This document shows, piece by piece, positions 1-7,450 of a stretch of DNA of 32,786 nucleotides. How positions within the stretch are numbered: position 1 is the first letter of the stretch; each line of letters begins with the position of its first letter. Source of the stretch: Gammaproteobacteria bacterium. Lineage in GTDB: Bacteria; Pseudomonadota; Gammaproteobacteria; WFUO01. Where the stretch lies: NCBI GenBank assembly GCA_015484945.1, contig WFUO01000045.1:1-32786 (forward strand), written 5' to 3'. The position numbers were made by a program, and so were the translations under genes. Under the pieces are notes generated by a model. That model was not told the DNA's origin and made no database searches. It was given only the letters and a program-made list of their open reading frames with translations.

Positions 1-516
1 ATGCAGGTCGGTGATCATCAATGCATCAAACCGGTGACGGTCGATTTCATTCTTCCATACCGGCACCTTCAGGATCGCGCGCTTGTCGGTTCCGGGCTCA
101 TGCACACCGGCGACGACGATATCGTTCTCGACGGCCTTGATGATGGCGATCTCGGCTAAATCACTAATGCCGACAAGTACCACGCTGCGATGCCCTGCCG
201 CCCTCATTCGCTGGTAGCAGTCGCTGCACGACTGCCCGGCCTCACGATAGAAATGAAACGAGGATTGCAGATAGCTGGCTGTCAGCCGGGATTTTTCGGC
301 AAAGCCCTTGGGCGTCAGATAATACAGGTAGCGGTTGGCCGGTACGGTCTTGATTTTGACCAGTCCCTTGCGGATGCAGCGCTTGAGATAGGCGTTCGCC
401 AGCCCCAGGGCTACGCCCATGCGTTCGGCCAGATGACGCTGAGTCAGGTCGTCGCGCTCGTCGATGGCCGTGAGTAGCTCGCGGGTGATCTGCTCCTCTC
501 TCTCCCTGGTGTTCAT
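1..516 (-). CDS. Winged-helix (MarR/EPS-associated type) transcriptional regulator, 3' end missing
   Basis: The frame is open from an ATG at 516 to the window edge (172 codons, no stop), so the C-terminus lies outside. Residues 1-70 form a winged helix-turn-helix: a helix with LTQRHLAERMGVALGLANAY is followed by a wing-like KIKTVPANRYLYYLTPKG. This resembles the small MarR-type regulators found beside exopolysaccharide clusters. Residues from about 85 on (CSDCYQRMRAAGHRSVVLVG) add a second, Rossmann-like domain that may bind a nucleotide or sugar-nucleotide ligand; that role is inferred. The gene lies 73 bp after rfaH in the same direction, which suggests it heads or precedes a polysaccharide locus to the left. 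The reading frame is also open upstream of 516, but 516 is the first ATG and matches where the family normally begins. No Shine-Dalgarno sequence is visible before it. Confidence 0.75.
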   Translation of the reverse strand, partial: MNTREREEQITRELLTAIDERDDLTQRHLAERMGVALGLANAYLKRCIRKGLVKIKTVPANRYLYYLTPKGFAEKSRLTASYLQSSFHFYREAGQSCSDCYQRMRAAGHRSVVLVGISDLAEIAIIKAVENDIVVAGVHEPGTDKRAILKVPVWKNEIDRHRFDALMITDLH

Positions 517-527
517 CTTGTGAACAC
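509..527. promoter_or_regulatory. Perfect inverted repeat (7-5-7) over the regulator start codon, candidate autoregulatory operator
   Basis: The arms GTGTTCA and TGAACAC are exact reverse complements around a 5-nt spacer. The palindrome covers the start codon of the winged-helix gene and part of its proposed -10 box. A dimeric winged-helix protein bound here would block its own promoter. The palindrome is seen; the operator role is inferred. Confidence 0.55.
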
Positions 528-552
528 TAGTCAAGGGGTGGTCTTGTGTCAA
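524..552 (-). promoter_or_regulatory. Candidate sigma70 promoter of the winged-helix regulator, possibly leaderless transcript
   Basis: On the minus strand a perfect TTGACA (552-547) is separated by 17 nt from TAGTGT (529-524), a weak -10. Transcription would start about 7 nt after the -10, at or next to the ATG at 516. The mRNA could therefore be leaderless, which fits the missing ribosome binding site. Confidence 0.45.
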
Positions 553-589
553 GAACGGAATCAAGGATTCATACGGTGCTTCACAGGTG

Positions 590-1120
590 TCACGAGACCT
601 TTTCGATATCGTGTACCGAAAGCTCCAGTTCGGTGCAGTGCCCGGCGTATTCGAGCAGGATCTTTACCCTGTCGCTGGCGGTACGGGCCTTGAAGATGGC
701 CTCGTAACCGTTCATGACGCCATCGATGATACGAATCCGGTCTCCCTGGCTGTAGTCCGCCTGAGGGACGATCTGCAGGCCCTGTTCATCACGTTGGATC
801 ATCAGTGCCTCAACGAAGCTGGCGGGTACCCGTGCCGGCTGGTCGCCAAAGTAGATCAGCTGGCTGACACCGATGGTGGAGCGTATCGGGTGCCAGTTGT
901 CGTTGACGCTGTCAAGCTCAATGAACAGGTAGCGTGGGAACATGGCCTCGATGGCCTGGTGATACCGGCCGCGACGGCGCCGGCTCACTTGCATGCGCGG
1001 CAGAAACACGGTGAAACCCTGACGTTCGAGATTTGCGGCGGCGACACTTTCCTGGCGTGGCTTGGTGTAGATCAGATGCCAGTGACGGCCTTCCATGCTG
1101 TCTTGGACGTGTTTGCCCAT
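590..1120 (-). CDS. rfaH: RfaH-type transcription antiterminator
   Basis: This is a 176-residue NusG paralogue. The N-terminal NGN domain (about 12-110) carries the typical HWHLIYTKPRQE start and the MFPRYLFIELD strand that docks on RNA polymerase. A KOW-type C-terminal domain (about 122-176) starts YSQGDRIRIIDGVMNGYEAIF. RfaH proteins load at ops elements and suppress termination in long polysaccharide and LPS operons. I saw no ops element here, so its target is probably outside the window. An internal ATG at 1096 would give the shorter N-terminus usual for RfaH; both starts follow a similar gacagc sequence and cannot be separated by eye. The next gene downstream is the polysaccharide-type winged-helix regulator, which supports RfaH over NusG. 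Confidence 0.85.
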   Translation of the reverse strand: MGKHVQDSMEGRHWHLIYTKPRQESVAAANLERQGFTVFLPRMQVSRRRRGRYHQAIEAMFPRYLFIELDSVNDNWHPIRSTIGVSQLIYFGDQPARVPASFVEALMIQRDEQGLQIVPQADYSQGDRIRIIDGVMNGYEAIFKARTASDRVKILLEYAGHCTELELSVHDIEKVS

Positions 1121-1161
1121 GCTGTCGTCTCTTGCGATTTTGCGGTTTTTACCGTTACCGG

Positions 1162-1189
1162 ACTATAGCACAAAAAGGCATGGACAAAA
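1162..1189 (-). promoter_or_regulatory. Candidate rfaH promoter
   Basis: On the minus strand TATAGT (1167-1162) lies about 42 nt before the first rfaH start codon. A loose -35 TTTTGT (1189-1184) sits 16 nt upstream. The -10 is good and the -35 poor. Confidence 0.35.
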
Positions 1190-1204
1190 GATAATGTTGA
1201 CGAG

Positions 1205-1500
1205 GTTGCCTTGCCCTCACCCATTCCCTCAAGGGAAGAGAATGGTGGTGGCAGTACCACCCCGAATCACGGCTCGTTGGACGTGCAACCAGGCTGCATG
1301 ACCGGTTAATGTTGTCCTGCGCATGTGTTGCCCCCCTCACCCTGACCCTCTCCCCTATGGGGAGAGGGGACCAGAAATGGCGGTGATTATGCGCTCACCC
1401 CTCACCCTGACTCTCTTCCTCATCGGGTGAGGGCATTGTGGTGGTAGCGCACCCCGGATTCCAGCCCGTTGGGCGTGTAACCAGGCTACGTGAGGTCGAT
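1205..1500. repeat. Cluster of three GC-rich palindromic intergenic repeats (rfaH-comEA gap)
   Basis: This gene-free gap holds three copies of a CCCTCACCC-type repeat, beginning near 1214, 1334 and 1397. The middle copy has a perfect 10-bp stem with a 3-nt loop (1346-1355 and 1359-1368). The third has CCCTCACCC (1399-1407) facing GGGTGAGGG (1425-1433). The first and third copies are each followed by a related tail of about 45 bp (1258-1302 and 1448-1492) containing CGTTGG, then GTGCAACCAGGCT or GTGTAACCAGGCT. The arrangement looks like a degenerate duplication with a period near 185 bp. No protein-coding potential is convincing here. Confidence 0.7.
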
Positions 1501-1503
1501 AGG

Positions 1504-1869
1504 CTATTGCCCGATGACGATATGGTAGGGTGAGTCGTTGTGTCGGCGTCTTGCTCGCTGTCTCCGTGTCGTTCTGGGGCTATCCAGGCTATCCAAGCGA
1601 TCGAGACCGATAAGAGTCAGCCTGTGACGGTTGCGCGCCAGGGTCTTTGGCCCGATGCCCTTGACCAGCAGCAGTTGTTCCAGGCGGGTGAACGGGCCGT
1701 GCTGCTTGCGGTAACGGATGATGGCGCGCGCCTTTTTGATACCGACCCCTTTCATGATCCGGGCAAGCTGTTCGGCGCTGGCAGTGTTGATGTTGAGTTT
1801 TTCGGCCTGTACCCCTGTTGCGAAAATCAGCAGGGGAATGGCGACGAGGAAATGGTGAAATTTTCGCAT
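1504..1869 (-). CDS. Small ComEA-family helix-hairpin-helix protein
   Basis: The 121-residue product begins with a signal peptide (MRKFHHFLVAIPLLIFATG, likely cleaved after VQA). A ComEA-type helix-hairpin-helix pair follows: LNINTASAEQLARIMKGVGI (about 25-44), then LLLVKGIGPKTLARN. Proteins of this type bind double-stranded DNA non-specifically in the periplasm and support DNA uptake in competent bacteria. The tail after residue 90 is rich in Arg (TTRRQRARRR) and unlike the rest. The gene stands alone between repeats and a MITE-like element, with no other competence gene nearby, so a competence role is family knowledge rather than context. Confidence 0.8.
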   Translation of the reverse strand: MRKFHHFLVAIPLLIFATGVQAEKLNINTASAEQLARIMKGVGIKKARAIIRYRKQHGPFTRLEQLLLVKGIGPKTLARNRHRLTLIGLDRLDSLDSPRTTRRQRARRRHNDSPYHIVIGQ

Positions 1870-1910
1870 GTTGCGCTCCTTTGCCTTGTTCGCGGCGATC
1901 CTGCCTTGCT

Positions 1911-2167
1911 AGCCCGAATAATTCACCAGCATCCCGAGAGCCGGCGGAATTCGCAGCCGCTGTGGCGCCGGTTTGGAATGAAACCCATAGCCTTCGCTAT
2001 GGGTTGAATGAAAAGCAAGCCACAGCGAGCGAGAAACCGCCGGAATCGGGATAGCACCGAACGGGGAACAGACTGTATCAGCTGATAAATGTCATTATTG
2101 TCCATTTTGTACGTTGCTTCAGTTGGTTACACCACCCGTTCGGTTCGGCTGGTGAAATATTCGGGCT
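1911..2167. mobile_element. MITE-like element or IS remnant with 20-bp terminal inverted repeats
   Basis: The left end (1911-1930) and right end (2148-2167) are inverted copies matching at 19 of 20 positions, with outer sequence AGCCCGAATA. Inside the left half lies a nested imperfect palindrome, about 1933-2050. Its matching blocks are CCGGCGG (1941-1947) with CCGCCGG (2037-2043), CGCTGTGGC (1958-1966) with GCCACAGCG (2019-2027), and a perfect 9-bp hairpin with a CTTC loop (1983-2004). A 12-bp palindrome TATCAGCTGATA lies near 2080. No transposase is encoded and no target-site duplication is obvious. It fills most of the 338-bp gap between comEA and pyrF. The parent family is not known to me; an IS1380-type origin is only a guess. 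Confidence 0.65.
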
Positions 2168-2207
2168 TTTCATTATAGGACTTGCGAGAAAGGGTTTGAA
2201 GTGGCTG

Positions 2208-2909
2208 TCAGACGCGAATCTCACCATTGATGGCGGCGAGTACGGCCTGTGGGTCATCGGCACCGGTGATGGGCCGGCCGATGACGAGATAGTCGCTGCC
2301 GGCGGCGATGGCCTCGGCCGGGGTCATGATACGGCGTTGGTCGCCGCTGTCGCTGCCAGCCGGGCGAATGCCTGGGGTGACGAGGGTGAATCCCGGACCG
2401 TTGTCACGGCGCAGCATGCCGGCCTCGTGTGCCGAACAGACCACGCCGTCGAGTCCACTCTCACTGGCCAGCCCGGCCAGCCGCCGCACCATGTCGGCCG
2501 GCGCGCTATCAATGCCGATCTCGGCCAGATCACCCGCGTCCATGCTGGTCAGTATCGTGACAGCGATCAGCAATGGCCTGTCGGACCGTGCCTCGATAGC
2601 CTCCCTGGCGGCCTCCATCATCCGCCGCCCCCCTAGGGCATGGACGTTGAGCATCCACACGCCGAGGTCGGCGGCTGCCGCGCAGGCGCGCGCGACGGTA
2701 TTGGGAATGTCGTGGTATTTGAGATCGAGAAATACACGGAAGCCGCGTTCGACCAGTTCACCGACGAAGGCCGGGCCGCTGCGGGTGAACAGTTCCTTGC
2801 CGACCTTGAGGATACAGCTGTCGGGCGTGACGCGCTCGATGAAGGCGCTGGCCTGCTCGGCCGAGGGATAGTCAAGTGCGACGATGATGCGTGAGGTGTT
2901 GTGGTTCAT
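2208..2909 (-). CDS. pyrF: Orotidine 5'-phosphate decarboxylase
   Basis: PyrF catalyses the last step of UMP synthesis, decarboxylating OMP. The 233-residue protein has the family marks: [10 protein letters not shown] near the N-terminus, the catalytic Asp-x-Lys-x-x-x-Asp set in [11 protein letters not shown] (D62, K64, D67), VTPGIRP, and the phosphate-binding end [13 protein letters not shown] chose the ATG at 2909 because AGGA lies 5 nt before it and [14 protein letters not shown] fits the family start. An upstream in-frame ATG at 2939 would add ten residues encoded by repeat sequence. The gene follows lapA-lapB in the same direction, as in enterobacteria. Confidence 0.95.
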   Translation of the reverse strand: MNHNTSRIIVALDYPSAEQASAFIERVTPDSCILKVGKELFTRSGPAFVGELVERGFRVFLDLKYHDIPNTVARACAAAADLGVWMLNVHALGGRRMMEAAREAIEARSDRPLLIAVTILTSMDAGDLAEIGIDSAPADMVRRLAGLASESGLDGVVCSAHEAGMLRRDNGPGFTLVTPGIRPAGSDSGDQRRIMTPAEAIAAGSDYLVIGRPITGADDPQAVLAAINGEIRV

Positions 2910-2975
2910 ATTGTCCTGCTCATATTTTTGCCCCCTCATCCTGACCCTCTCCCCCCCCAGGGGTGAGGGGATCAG
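2907..2975. repeat. Fourth copy of the GC-rich palindromic repeat, upstream of pyrF
   Basis: Positions 2932-2970 carry CCCCTCATC facing GGTGAGGGG, a close match to the copies in the rfaH-comEA gap. The similarity to the 1311-1355 copy extends left through TTGTCCTGC, so about 44 bp are shared. Read on the minus strand, this shared edge supplies the AGGACAA that serves as the pyrF ribosome binding site. Confidence 0.6.
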
Positions 2976-2988
2976 AAGAAGATATCAC

Positions 2989-4161
2989 CTATTCGGCCTC
3001 GACGCCCTGGATGGGCTTGACGCTGTTCCATTGCTTGCAACCCGGGCACTGCCAGTGCAGGGATTTGCCGGAAAAACCACACTGGGTGCAGCGGTACACC
3101 GGCTTGCCCTCGAGCAGCTTGCTGGTCAGTTCGTCGAGAATATTCAGATTGTTGCGCGCCTCGCCCTTGCTGTGCTCGAGGCTCAGCTCGATGACCCATT
3201 TCAGGCCCTTGACCGAGGGACGGCGGCCAAGCTGTTCGATGACGAACTTCATCGCCTCCTTGTCGCCATTCTGTTTGCGGATCTGCTCGGCCACGGCGAG
3301 GATGGCGGAAATGCCGGTATAACGTGGCAATATCGACATCAGGTAACTGACGATGCCTGTCGGGTCGCCAAGACGCTCGTAACAGGTCTCCAGTTGTGGC
3401 AGTACCTCGGGCAGGAATTCGATGTCCTGGTCGGCGACCCGCTTGTAGGCCTTCAGGGCGGCCTTGATGTCGCCACGCTTGAGTTCGATATTGCCTCGCA
3501 GGATGCTGGCGCGTACGCAGTTGCGATCATAACCCCCTGCACGCTTGAGCATCTGCATGGCGTTGCTCAGGTCACCGTTATCGAGCGCCTGCTCTGCCAT
3601 CTCGCAGTAGTACTGGGCGATCACATCATTGTGTGCCTTGCCCGAGACCTCACCGAGCTGGCGGGTGACGGTGATGGCCTTGTCCCAGTCCTGCTCCTGC
3701 TGGTAGATGTCCACCAGGTGCTCGAGCGCCCTGCGCGTGTAGGCCTTGCGTTCGATGAGCTCCAGGAACAGGCCTTCGGCACGATCGAGCACACCGGCGC
3801 GCATGTAGTCCTCGGCCAGTTCCAGCAGTGCGTGGGTGCGTTGTTCATGACTGAGTGTGGGCCGGGCGATGAGGTTCTGATGAATGCGGATGGCCCGATC
3901 GACCTCTCCGCGACGGCGAAACAGGTTGCCCAGTGCCAGGTGGGTCTCGACCGTTTCGCTGTCAACCTCGACCATGCGAATGAAGACCTCGATGGCCTTG
4001 TCCGGTTGTTCGTCCAGCAGATAGTTCAGTCCCTTGAAATAGTCGATGTTGAGATCCTTGCCGCGCTTGTGTCTGTCCTGTTCCCTGGCAAGGCTGCGCC
4101 GCGCCGCAAACCAGCCAGATGCGGCAGCGACCGGCAACAGCAACCACAGCAATTCCTGCAT
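2989..4161 (-). CDS. lapB: LapB (YciM), LPS assembly TPR protein with rubredoxin-like zinc domain
   Basis: LapB is an inner-membrane adaptor that controls LpxC degradation by FtsH and so balances lipopolysaccharide synthesis. The 390-residue protein starts with one membrane segment (ELLWLLLPVAAASGWFAA). Tandem TPR helices run from about 45 to 330; one example is VETHLALGNLFRRRGEVDRA. It ends in a rubredoxin-like metal site, C358-x2-C361 and C372-x2-C375. Length and architecture match E. coli LapB. The start codon overlaps the lapA stop by one base (TGATG), so the two are translationally coupled, and pyrF follows. Confidence 0.95.
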   Translation of the reverse strand: MQELLWLLLPVAAASGWFAARRSLAREQDRHKRGKDLNIDYFKGLNYLLDEQPDKAIEVFIRMVEVDSETVETHLALGNLFRRRGEVDRAIRIHQNLIARPTLSHEQRTHALLELAEDYMRAGVLDRAEGLFLELIERKAYTRRALEHLVDIYQQEQDWDKAITVTRQLGEVSGKAHNDVIAQYYCEMAEQALDNGDLSNAMQMLKRAGGYDRNCVRASILRGNIELKRGDIKAALKAYKRVADQDIEFLPEVLPQLETCYERLGDPTGIVSYLMSILPRYTGISAILAVAEQIRKQNGDKEAMKFVIEQLGRRPSVKGLKWVIELSLEHSKGEARNNLNILDELTSKLLEGKPVYRCTQCGFSGKSLHWQCPGCKQWNSVKPIQGVEAE

Positions 4162-4451
4162 CAGTCGGTGTCCTTGATCGGCAGATTGCGCAGGTTCTTC
4201 ACTTCCTTCTCGGTGGTATGGATCTGTCGGCGCAGGCGGGCGTTCTGCCCCTTCAGCCGCAGGATCAGAAACAGACTTACGACAATGCCAAGGATGACAC
4301 CGATGGCAAAGGCAATCACGATGACCAGCGACAGGGCCATGCTGGTAGTACCGAAGTAGTAGTCGAGCTTGACGGCATCGGCATTGAGAACGGCAAAGCT
4401 GATGCCCAGAAGGATGACGATGATGAAGAAAACCAGTCCCAGGATACGCAT
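4161..4451 (-). CDS. lapA: LapA (YciS), DUF1049 inner-membrane protein
   Basis: This 96-residue protein has two membrane hairpins (about 3-24 and 41-66) joined by a short loop with the family pattern LNADAVKLDYYFG. A charged cytoplasmic coiled tail follows (KGQNARLRRQIHTTEKEVKN). LapA is the small partner of LapB in LPS assembly control. It lies 77 bp after ihfB and is coupled to lapB by a one-base overlap. Length and topology are standard for the family. Confidence 0.93.
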   Translation of the reverse strand: MRILGLVFFIIVILLGISFAVLNADAVKLDYYFGTTSMALSLVIVIAFAIGVILGIVVSLFLILRLKGQNARLRRQIHTTEKEVKNLRNLPIKDTD

Positions 4452-4528
4452 GATGTCACCTGTCTGCTTTGTGCCCTGGAACGCCTGCCAGGATCGGTCG
4501 GTGTGGGTTCCGGGCCCGGTTCGATCGT

Positions 4529-4837
4529 TCAGTCGTTGGACAGTGGATATTTCTCGCGTCCCTGGTTGACACGTTCGCGCAGCTCCTTGCCTGGTTTGAA
4601 ATGCGGCACGTGCTTGCCTGGCAATGAGACGGACTCACCCGTCTTGGGGTTGCGGCCAATACGCGGTGGCCTGAAATGCAGCGAAAAGCTACCAAAACCG
4701 CGAATTTCGATGCGGTTGCCGGTTGCCAGCGCCTGACTCATCTGCTCGAGCAGGCTCTTGACGGCCAGCTCGACATCTTTGTAGGCCAGATGGCTCTGTT
4801 TCTTTGACAGTGACTCGATCAGTTCAGATTTTGTCAT
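4529..4837 (-). CDS. ihfB: Integration host factor beta subunit
   Basis: The 102-residue protein is a standard IHF beta chain. It opens with [20 protein letters not shown], has the core [21 protein letters not shown], and then the DNA-inserting arm [20 protein letters not shown] that kinks target DNA. The beta-specific C-terminus REKYPL is present. It would pair with IhfA, encoded elsewhere. The rpsA-ihfB order is conserved across gammaproteobacteria. A perfect hairpin stands in the rpsA-ihfB gap just before it, so ihfB may be partly uncoupled from rpsA. Confidence 0.96.
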   Translation of the reverse strand: MTKSELIESLSKKQSHLAYKDVELAVKSLLEQMSQALATGNRIEIRGFGSFSLHFRPPRIGRNPKTGESVSLPGKHVPHFKPGKELRERVNQGREKYPLSND

Positions 4838-4856
4838 TATGGTTATCCCAAAACCG

Positions 4857-4878
4857 GGAGGCCAGATCCCTGGCCTCC
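4857..4878 (-). terminator. Perfect 9-bp hairpin between rpsA and ihfB, attenuator or terminator candidate
   Basis: The arms GGAGGCCAG (4857-4865) and CTGGCCTCC (4870-4878) pair perfectly around a 4-nt loop. On the minus strand the stem is followed by CGGTTTTGGG, only a short T run. It could lower read-through from rpsA into ihfB, or act as a processing site. Confidence 0.5.
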
Positions 4879-4978
4879 ATTAGCTGCCACAGCCTATGCC
4901 ATACGGGCGACGACTGAAACTTGGCCCTGTCACTAATGTAGCAATCCTTGCCGTGAAGCTCAAGCTTTGTATCTGAAT

Positions 4979-6655
4979 TTACTCAGATTTTTCGCCCATT
5001 TGCTCCTTGAGGATGTCACCCAGGGAGGTGGTTCCGGTCTCACTGCCCCGGCTGTACTCCTTGACCGCGGCCGCTTCCTCGTCGCTGTCCTTGGCCTTGA
5101 TCGACAGGTTGACCATACGGTTCTTGCGGTCCATGCCGATATACTTGGCCTCGATTTCATCACCGACGCTGAGTACCGTGCGGGCGTCTTCGATCCGGTC
5201 ACGGGCCAGTTCGGAGGCGCGCAGGTAACCGGTGACGCCATCACCCAGATCCACGACCGCGCCCTTGGCATCGACCTCGGTGACCGTGCCCTTGACGATG
5301 CTGCCGCGCTGGATGCCGGCTACGTAGCCGGAGACGGGATCCTGCTCAAGCTGCTTGAGCCCCAGCGAGATACGCTCTCGCTCAGGATCGATGGCCAGGA
5401 TGACGGCCTCGACCTCGTCGCCCTTCTTGAAGTTGCGGATGGCTTCCTCACCCGGTTCGTTCCAGGAAATATCGGACATGTGGATGAGGCCGTCGATGCC
5501 GCCCTCGAGACCGACGAAGATACCGAAGTCGGTGATCGATTTGATGTTGCCAACCACCTTGTCGCCCTTGTTGTGGGTGGCGGCAAATTCATCCCACGGA
5601 TTGGGCTGGCACTGCTTCATGCCCAGCGAGATCCGGCGGCGTTCCTCATCGATGTCCAGCACCATGACCTCGACTTCCTGGCCCAAGTGGACCATCTTGG
5701 CCGGGTTGACGTTCTTGTTGGTCCAGTCCATTTCCGAAACGTGTACCAGACCCTCGACACCCTCTTCGATCTCAACGAAGCAGCCATAATCGGCAATGTT
5801 TGTCACCTTGCCGAACAGGCGAGTGCCGACGGGATAGCGGCGCGCGATGGCCGACCAGGGATCGTCGCCAAGCTGTTTGAGGCCGAGCGAAACACGGTTG
5901 CGCTCGCGATCGAACTTGAGCACCTTGACGTCGATCTCGTCGCCAACGTTGACGACTTCAGACGGATGCTTGACGCGCTTCCAGGCCATGTCGGTGATGT
6001 GCAACAGGCCGTCGATACCACCAAGATCGACGAATGCGCCGTAGTCGGTGAGGTTCTTGATGACGCCCTTGACGACGGCGCCTTCCTGCAGGTTTTCGAG
6101 CAGCTTGTCGCGCTCTTCGCTGTATTCGGATTCGACCACAGCGCGGCGCGAGACGACGACGTTGTTGCGCCGGCGGTCGAGCTTGATGACCTTGAATTCG
6201 AGTTCCTTGCCTTCGAGATAGGTGGCGTCGCGCACCGGGCGCACATCGACCAGCGAGCCCGGCAGGAAGGCGCGGATGTCGCCCAGTTCGACGGTGAAAC
6301 CGCCCTTGACCTTGCCACTGATGACGCCGGTGACGATCTCGTCCGCTTCGTGAGCCTTCTCGAGACGCGTCCATGCGCGTGCGCGCTTGGCCTTTTCGCG
6401 TGACAGGCGGGTCTCGCCAAATCCGTCCTCGAGGGCGTCGAGGGCAACCTCGACCTGGTCGCCGACCTGGACTTCCAGCTCGCCCTTTTCGTTCATGAAC
6501 TGTTCGGCGGGGATGACTCCCTCGGATTTCAGCCCGGCGTTGACAATGACCATGTCGCCACGGATATCGACGACTTCACCGGTAAGAATGGCGCCGGGGC
6601 GCATCTGGTTGCTTTGAAGGCTCTCTTCAAAAAGTTCTGCAAAACTTTCGCTCAT
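4979..6655 (-). CDS. rpsA: 30S ribosomal protein S1
   Basis: S1 brings mRNA to the 30S subunit. The 558-residue protein has six S1/OB repeats, the same number and length as E. coli S1 (557). The first two are the divergent ribosome-binding repeats ([20 protein letters not shown], then [20 protein letters not shown]). Repeats 3 to 6 carry the RNA-binding pattern seen in [20 protein letters not shown] and [20 protein letters not shown]-like segments. It lies between cmk and ihfB as usual, with a 114-bp leader after cmk that could carry S1 autoregulation; no specific structure was assigned there. A modest GGAAG lies upstream of the ATG. Confidence 0.97.
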   Translation of the reverse strand: MSESFAELFEESLQSNQMRPGAILTGEVVDIRGDMVIVNAGLKSEGVIPAEQFMNEKGELEVQVGDQVEVALDALEDGFGETRLSREKAKRARAWTRLEKAHEADEIVTGVISGKVKGGFTVELGDIRAFLPGSLVDVRPVRDATYLEGKELEFKVIKLDRRRNNVVVSRRAVVESEYSEERDKLLENLQEGAVVKGVIKNLTDYGAFVDLGGIDGLLHITDMAWKRVKHPSEVVNVGDEIDVKVLKFDRERNRVSLGLKQLGDDPWSAIARRYPVGTRLFGKVTNIADYGCFVEIEEGVEGLVHVSEMDWTNKNVNPAKMVHLGQEVEVMVLDIDEERRRISLGMKQCQPNPWDEFAATHNKGDKVVGNIKSITDFGIFVGLEGGIDGLIHMSDISWNEPGEEAIRNFKKGDEVEAVILAIDPERERISLGLKQLEQDPVSGYVAGIQRGSIVKGTVTEVDAKGAVVDLGDGVTGYLRASELARDRIEDARTVLSVGDEIEAKYIGMDRKNRMVNLSIKAKDSDEEAAAVKEYSRGSETGTTSLGDILKEQMGEKSE

Positions 6656-6769
6656 TTATGTATCTTCCATGGCCCGGATGGACCAGATCGTGTTGCTCAG
6701 GACGGACGTTTTCGTGCAGTTTGGCTCGTCGCTGATTGTTGTTGACCACGGAAAGCGCCCGGCCGTGTT

Positions 6770-7450
6770 TCAACCGCGCGTTTCCACCTGTTTGCCGAGG
6801 ATCTCCATGACCCGTGCGACGACTTCGTCGATACCCATGTCACTGGTATCGAGCACAATGGCATCATCAGCCGGCCGCAAAGGCGAGACCGGACGATTGG
6901 CGTCACGATCGTCCCGCTCGGCGATCTCTCTGGCAAGATCGCGAATATTAACGCTTATCCCTTTTTCTTTCAACTGCTTATATCGTCTTTTTGCACGCTC
7001 TTCGGCGCTGGCCGTCAGAAAGACCTTGTAATCGGCATCGGGAAACACTTCGGTGCCCATGTCGCGGCCGTCAGCAACCAGTCCTGGCGGCTGGCGGAAG
7101 GCGCGCTGGCGGTCCAGCAGCGCCTCGCGGGCCTCGGGTACGGCCGCCACGCGCGAGGCGGCGTTGCCGGCGGTTTCGGAACGGATGATGGCGGTAACGT
7201 CGTCACCGTCGAGCAGCACCCGGGTGTCGTCATCGGACTCGGCGAAGGCAACGGGCAGGTTGCGGGCCAACGCGCCCAGGGCTGTGCTGTCGGCGGGATC
7301 GACGCCATGCCGCTCGGCGGCCAGTGCCAGCACCCGGTACAAGGCGCCGCTGTCAAGCAGGTGCCAGCCGAGCCGGCGCGCCACGGCGCGCGCGATGGTG
7401 CCCTTGCCGGATCCGCTCGGCCCGTCGATGGTCAGTACCGGGACGCTCAC
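6770..7450 (-). CDS. cmk: Cytidylate kinase
   Basis: Cmk phosphorylates CMP and dCMP with ATP. The 226-residue protein has a P-loop at residues 10-17 (GPSGSGKG), the substrate segment LLDSGALYR, the [13 protein letters not shown] motif, and the Arg-rich lid [13 protein letters not shown]. The start is a GTG at 7450 whose first base sits in a GTGA overlap with the aroA stop, so the genes are translationally coupled. rpsA follows. Confidence 0.96.
   Translation of the reverse strand: MSVPVLTIDGPSGSGKGTIARAVARRLGWHLLDSGALYRVLALAAERHGVDPADSTALGALARNLPVAFAESDDDTRVLLDGDDVTAIIRSETAGNAASRVAAVPEAREALLDRQRAFRQPPGLVADGRDMGTEVFPDADYKVFLTASAEERAKRRYKQLKEKGISVNIRDLAREIAERDDRDANRPVSPLRPADDAIVLDTSDMGIDEVVARVMEILGKQVETRG

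Noticed and set aside
1346-1368. Hairpin as a rho-independent terminator for comEA
   Set aside because: No T run follows the stem on either strand, and the same hairpin recurs upstream of pyrF, so it is better explained as a dispersed repeat.
1205-1500. CRISPR array, suggested by regularly spaced repeats
   Set aside because: The copies are few, imperfect and unevenly spaced, the intervals are themselves repetitive, and no cas gene is present.
1923-2105. Small minus-strand frame inside the MITE-like element
   Set aside because: It runs through the nested palindrome, so its sequence is set by the repeat; no similarity to a transposase was recognised.
4967-6403. Long plus-strand frame opposite rpsA
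   Set aside because: It mirrors the codon periodicity of the clear S1 gene on the other strand and has no domain of its own.
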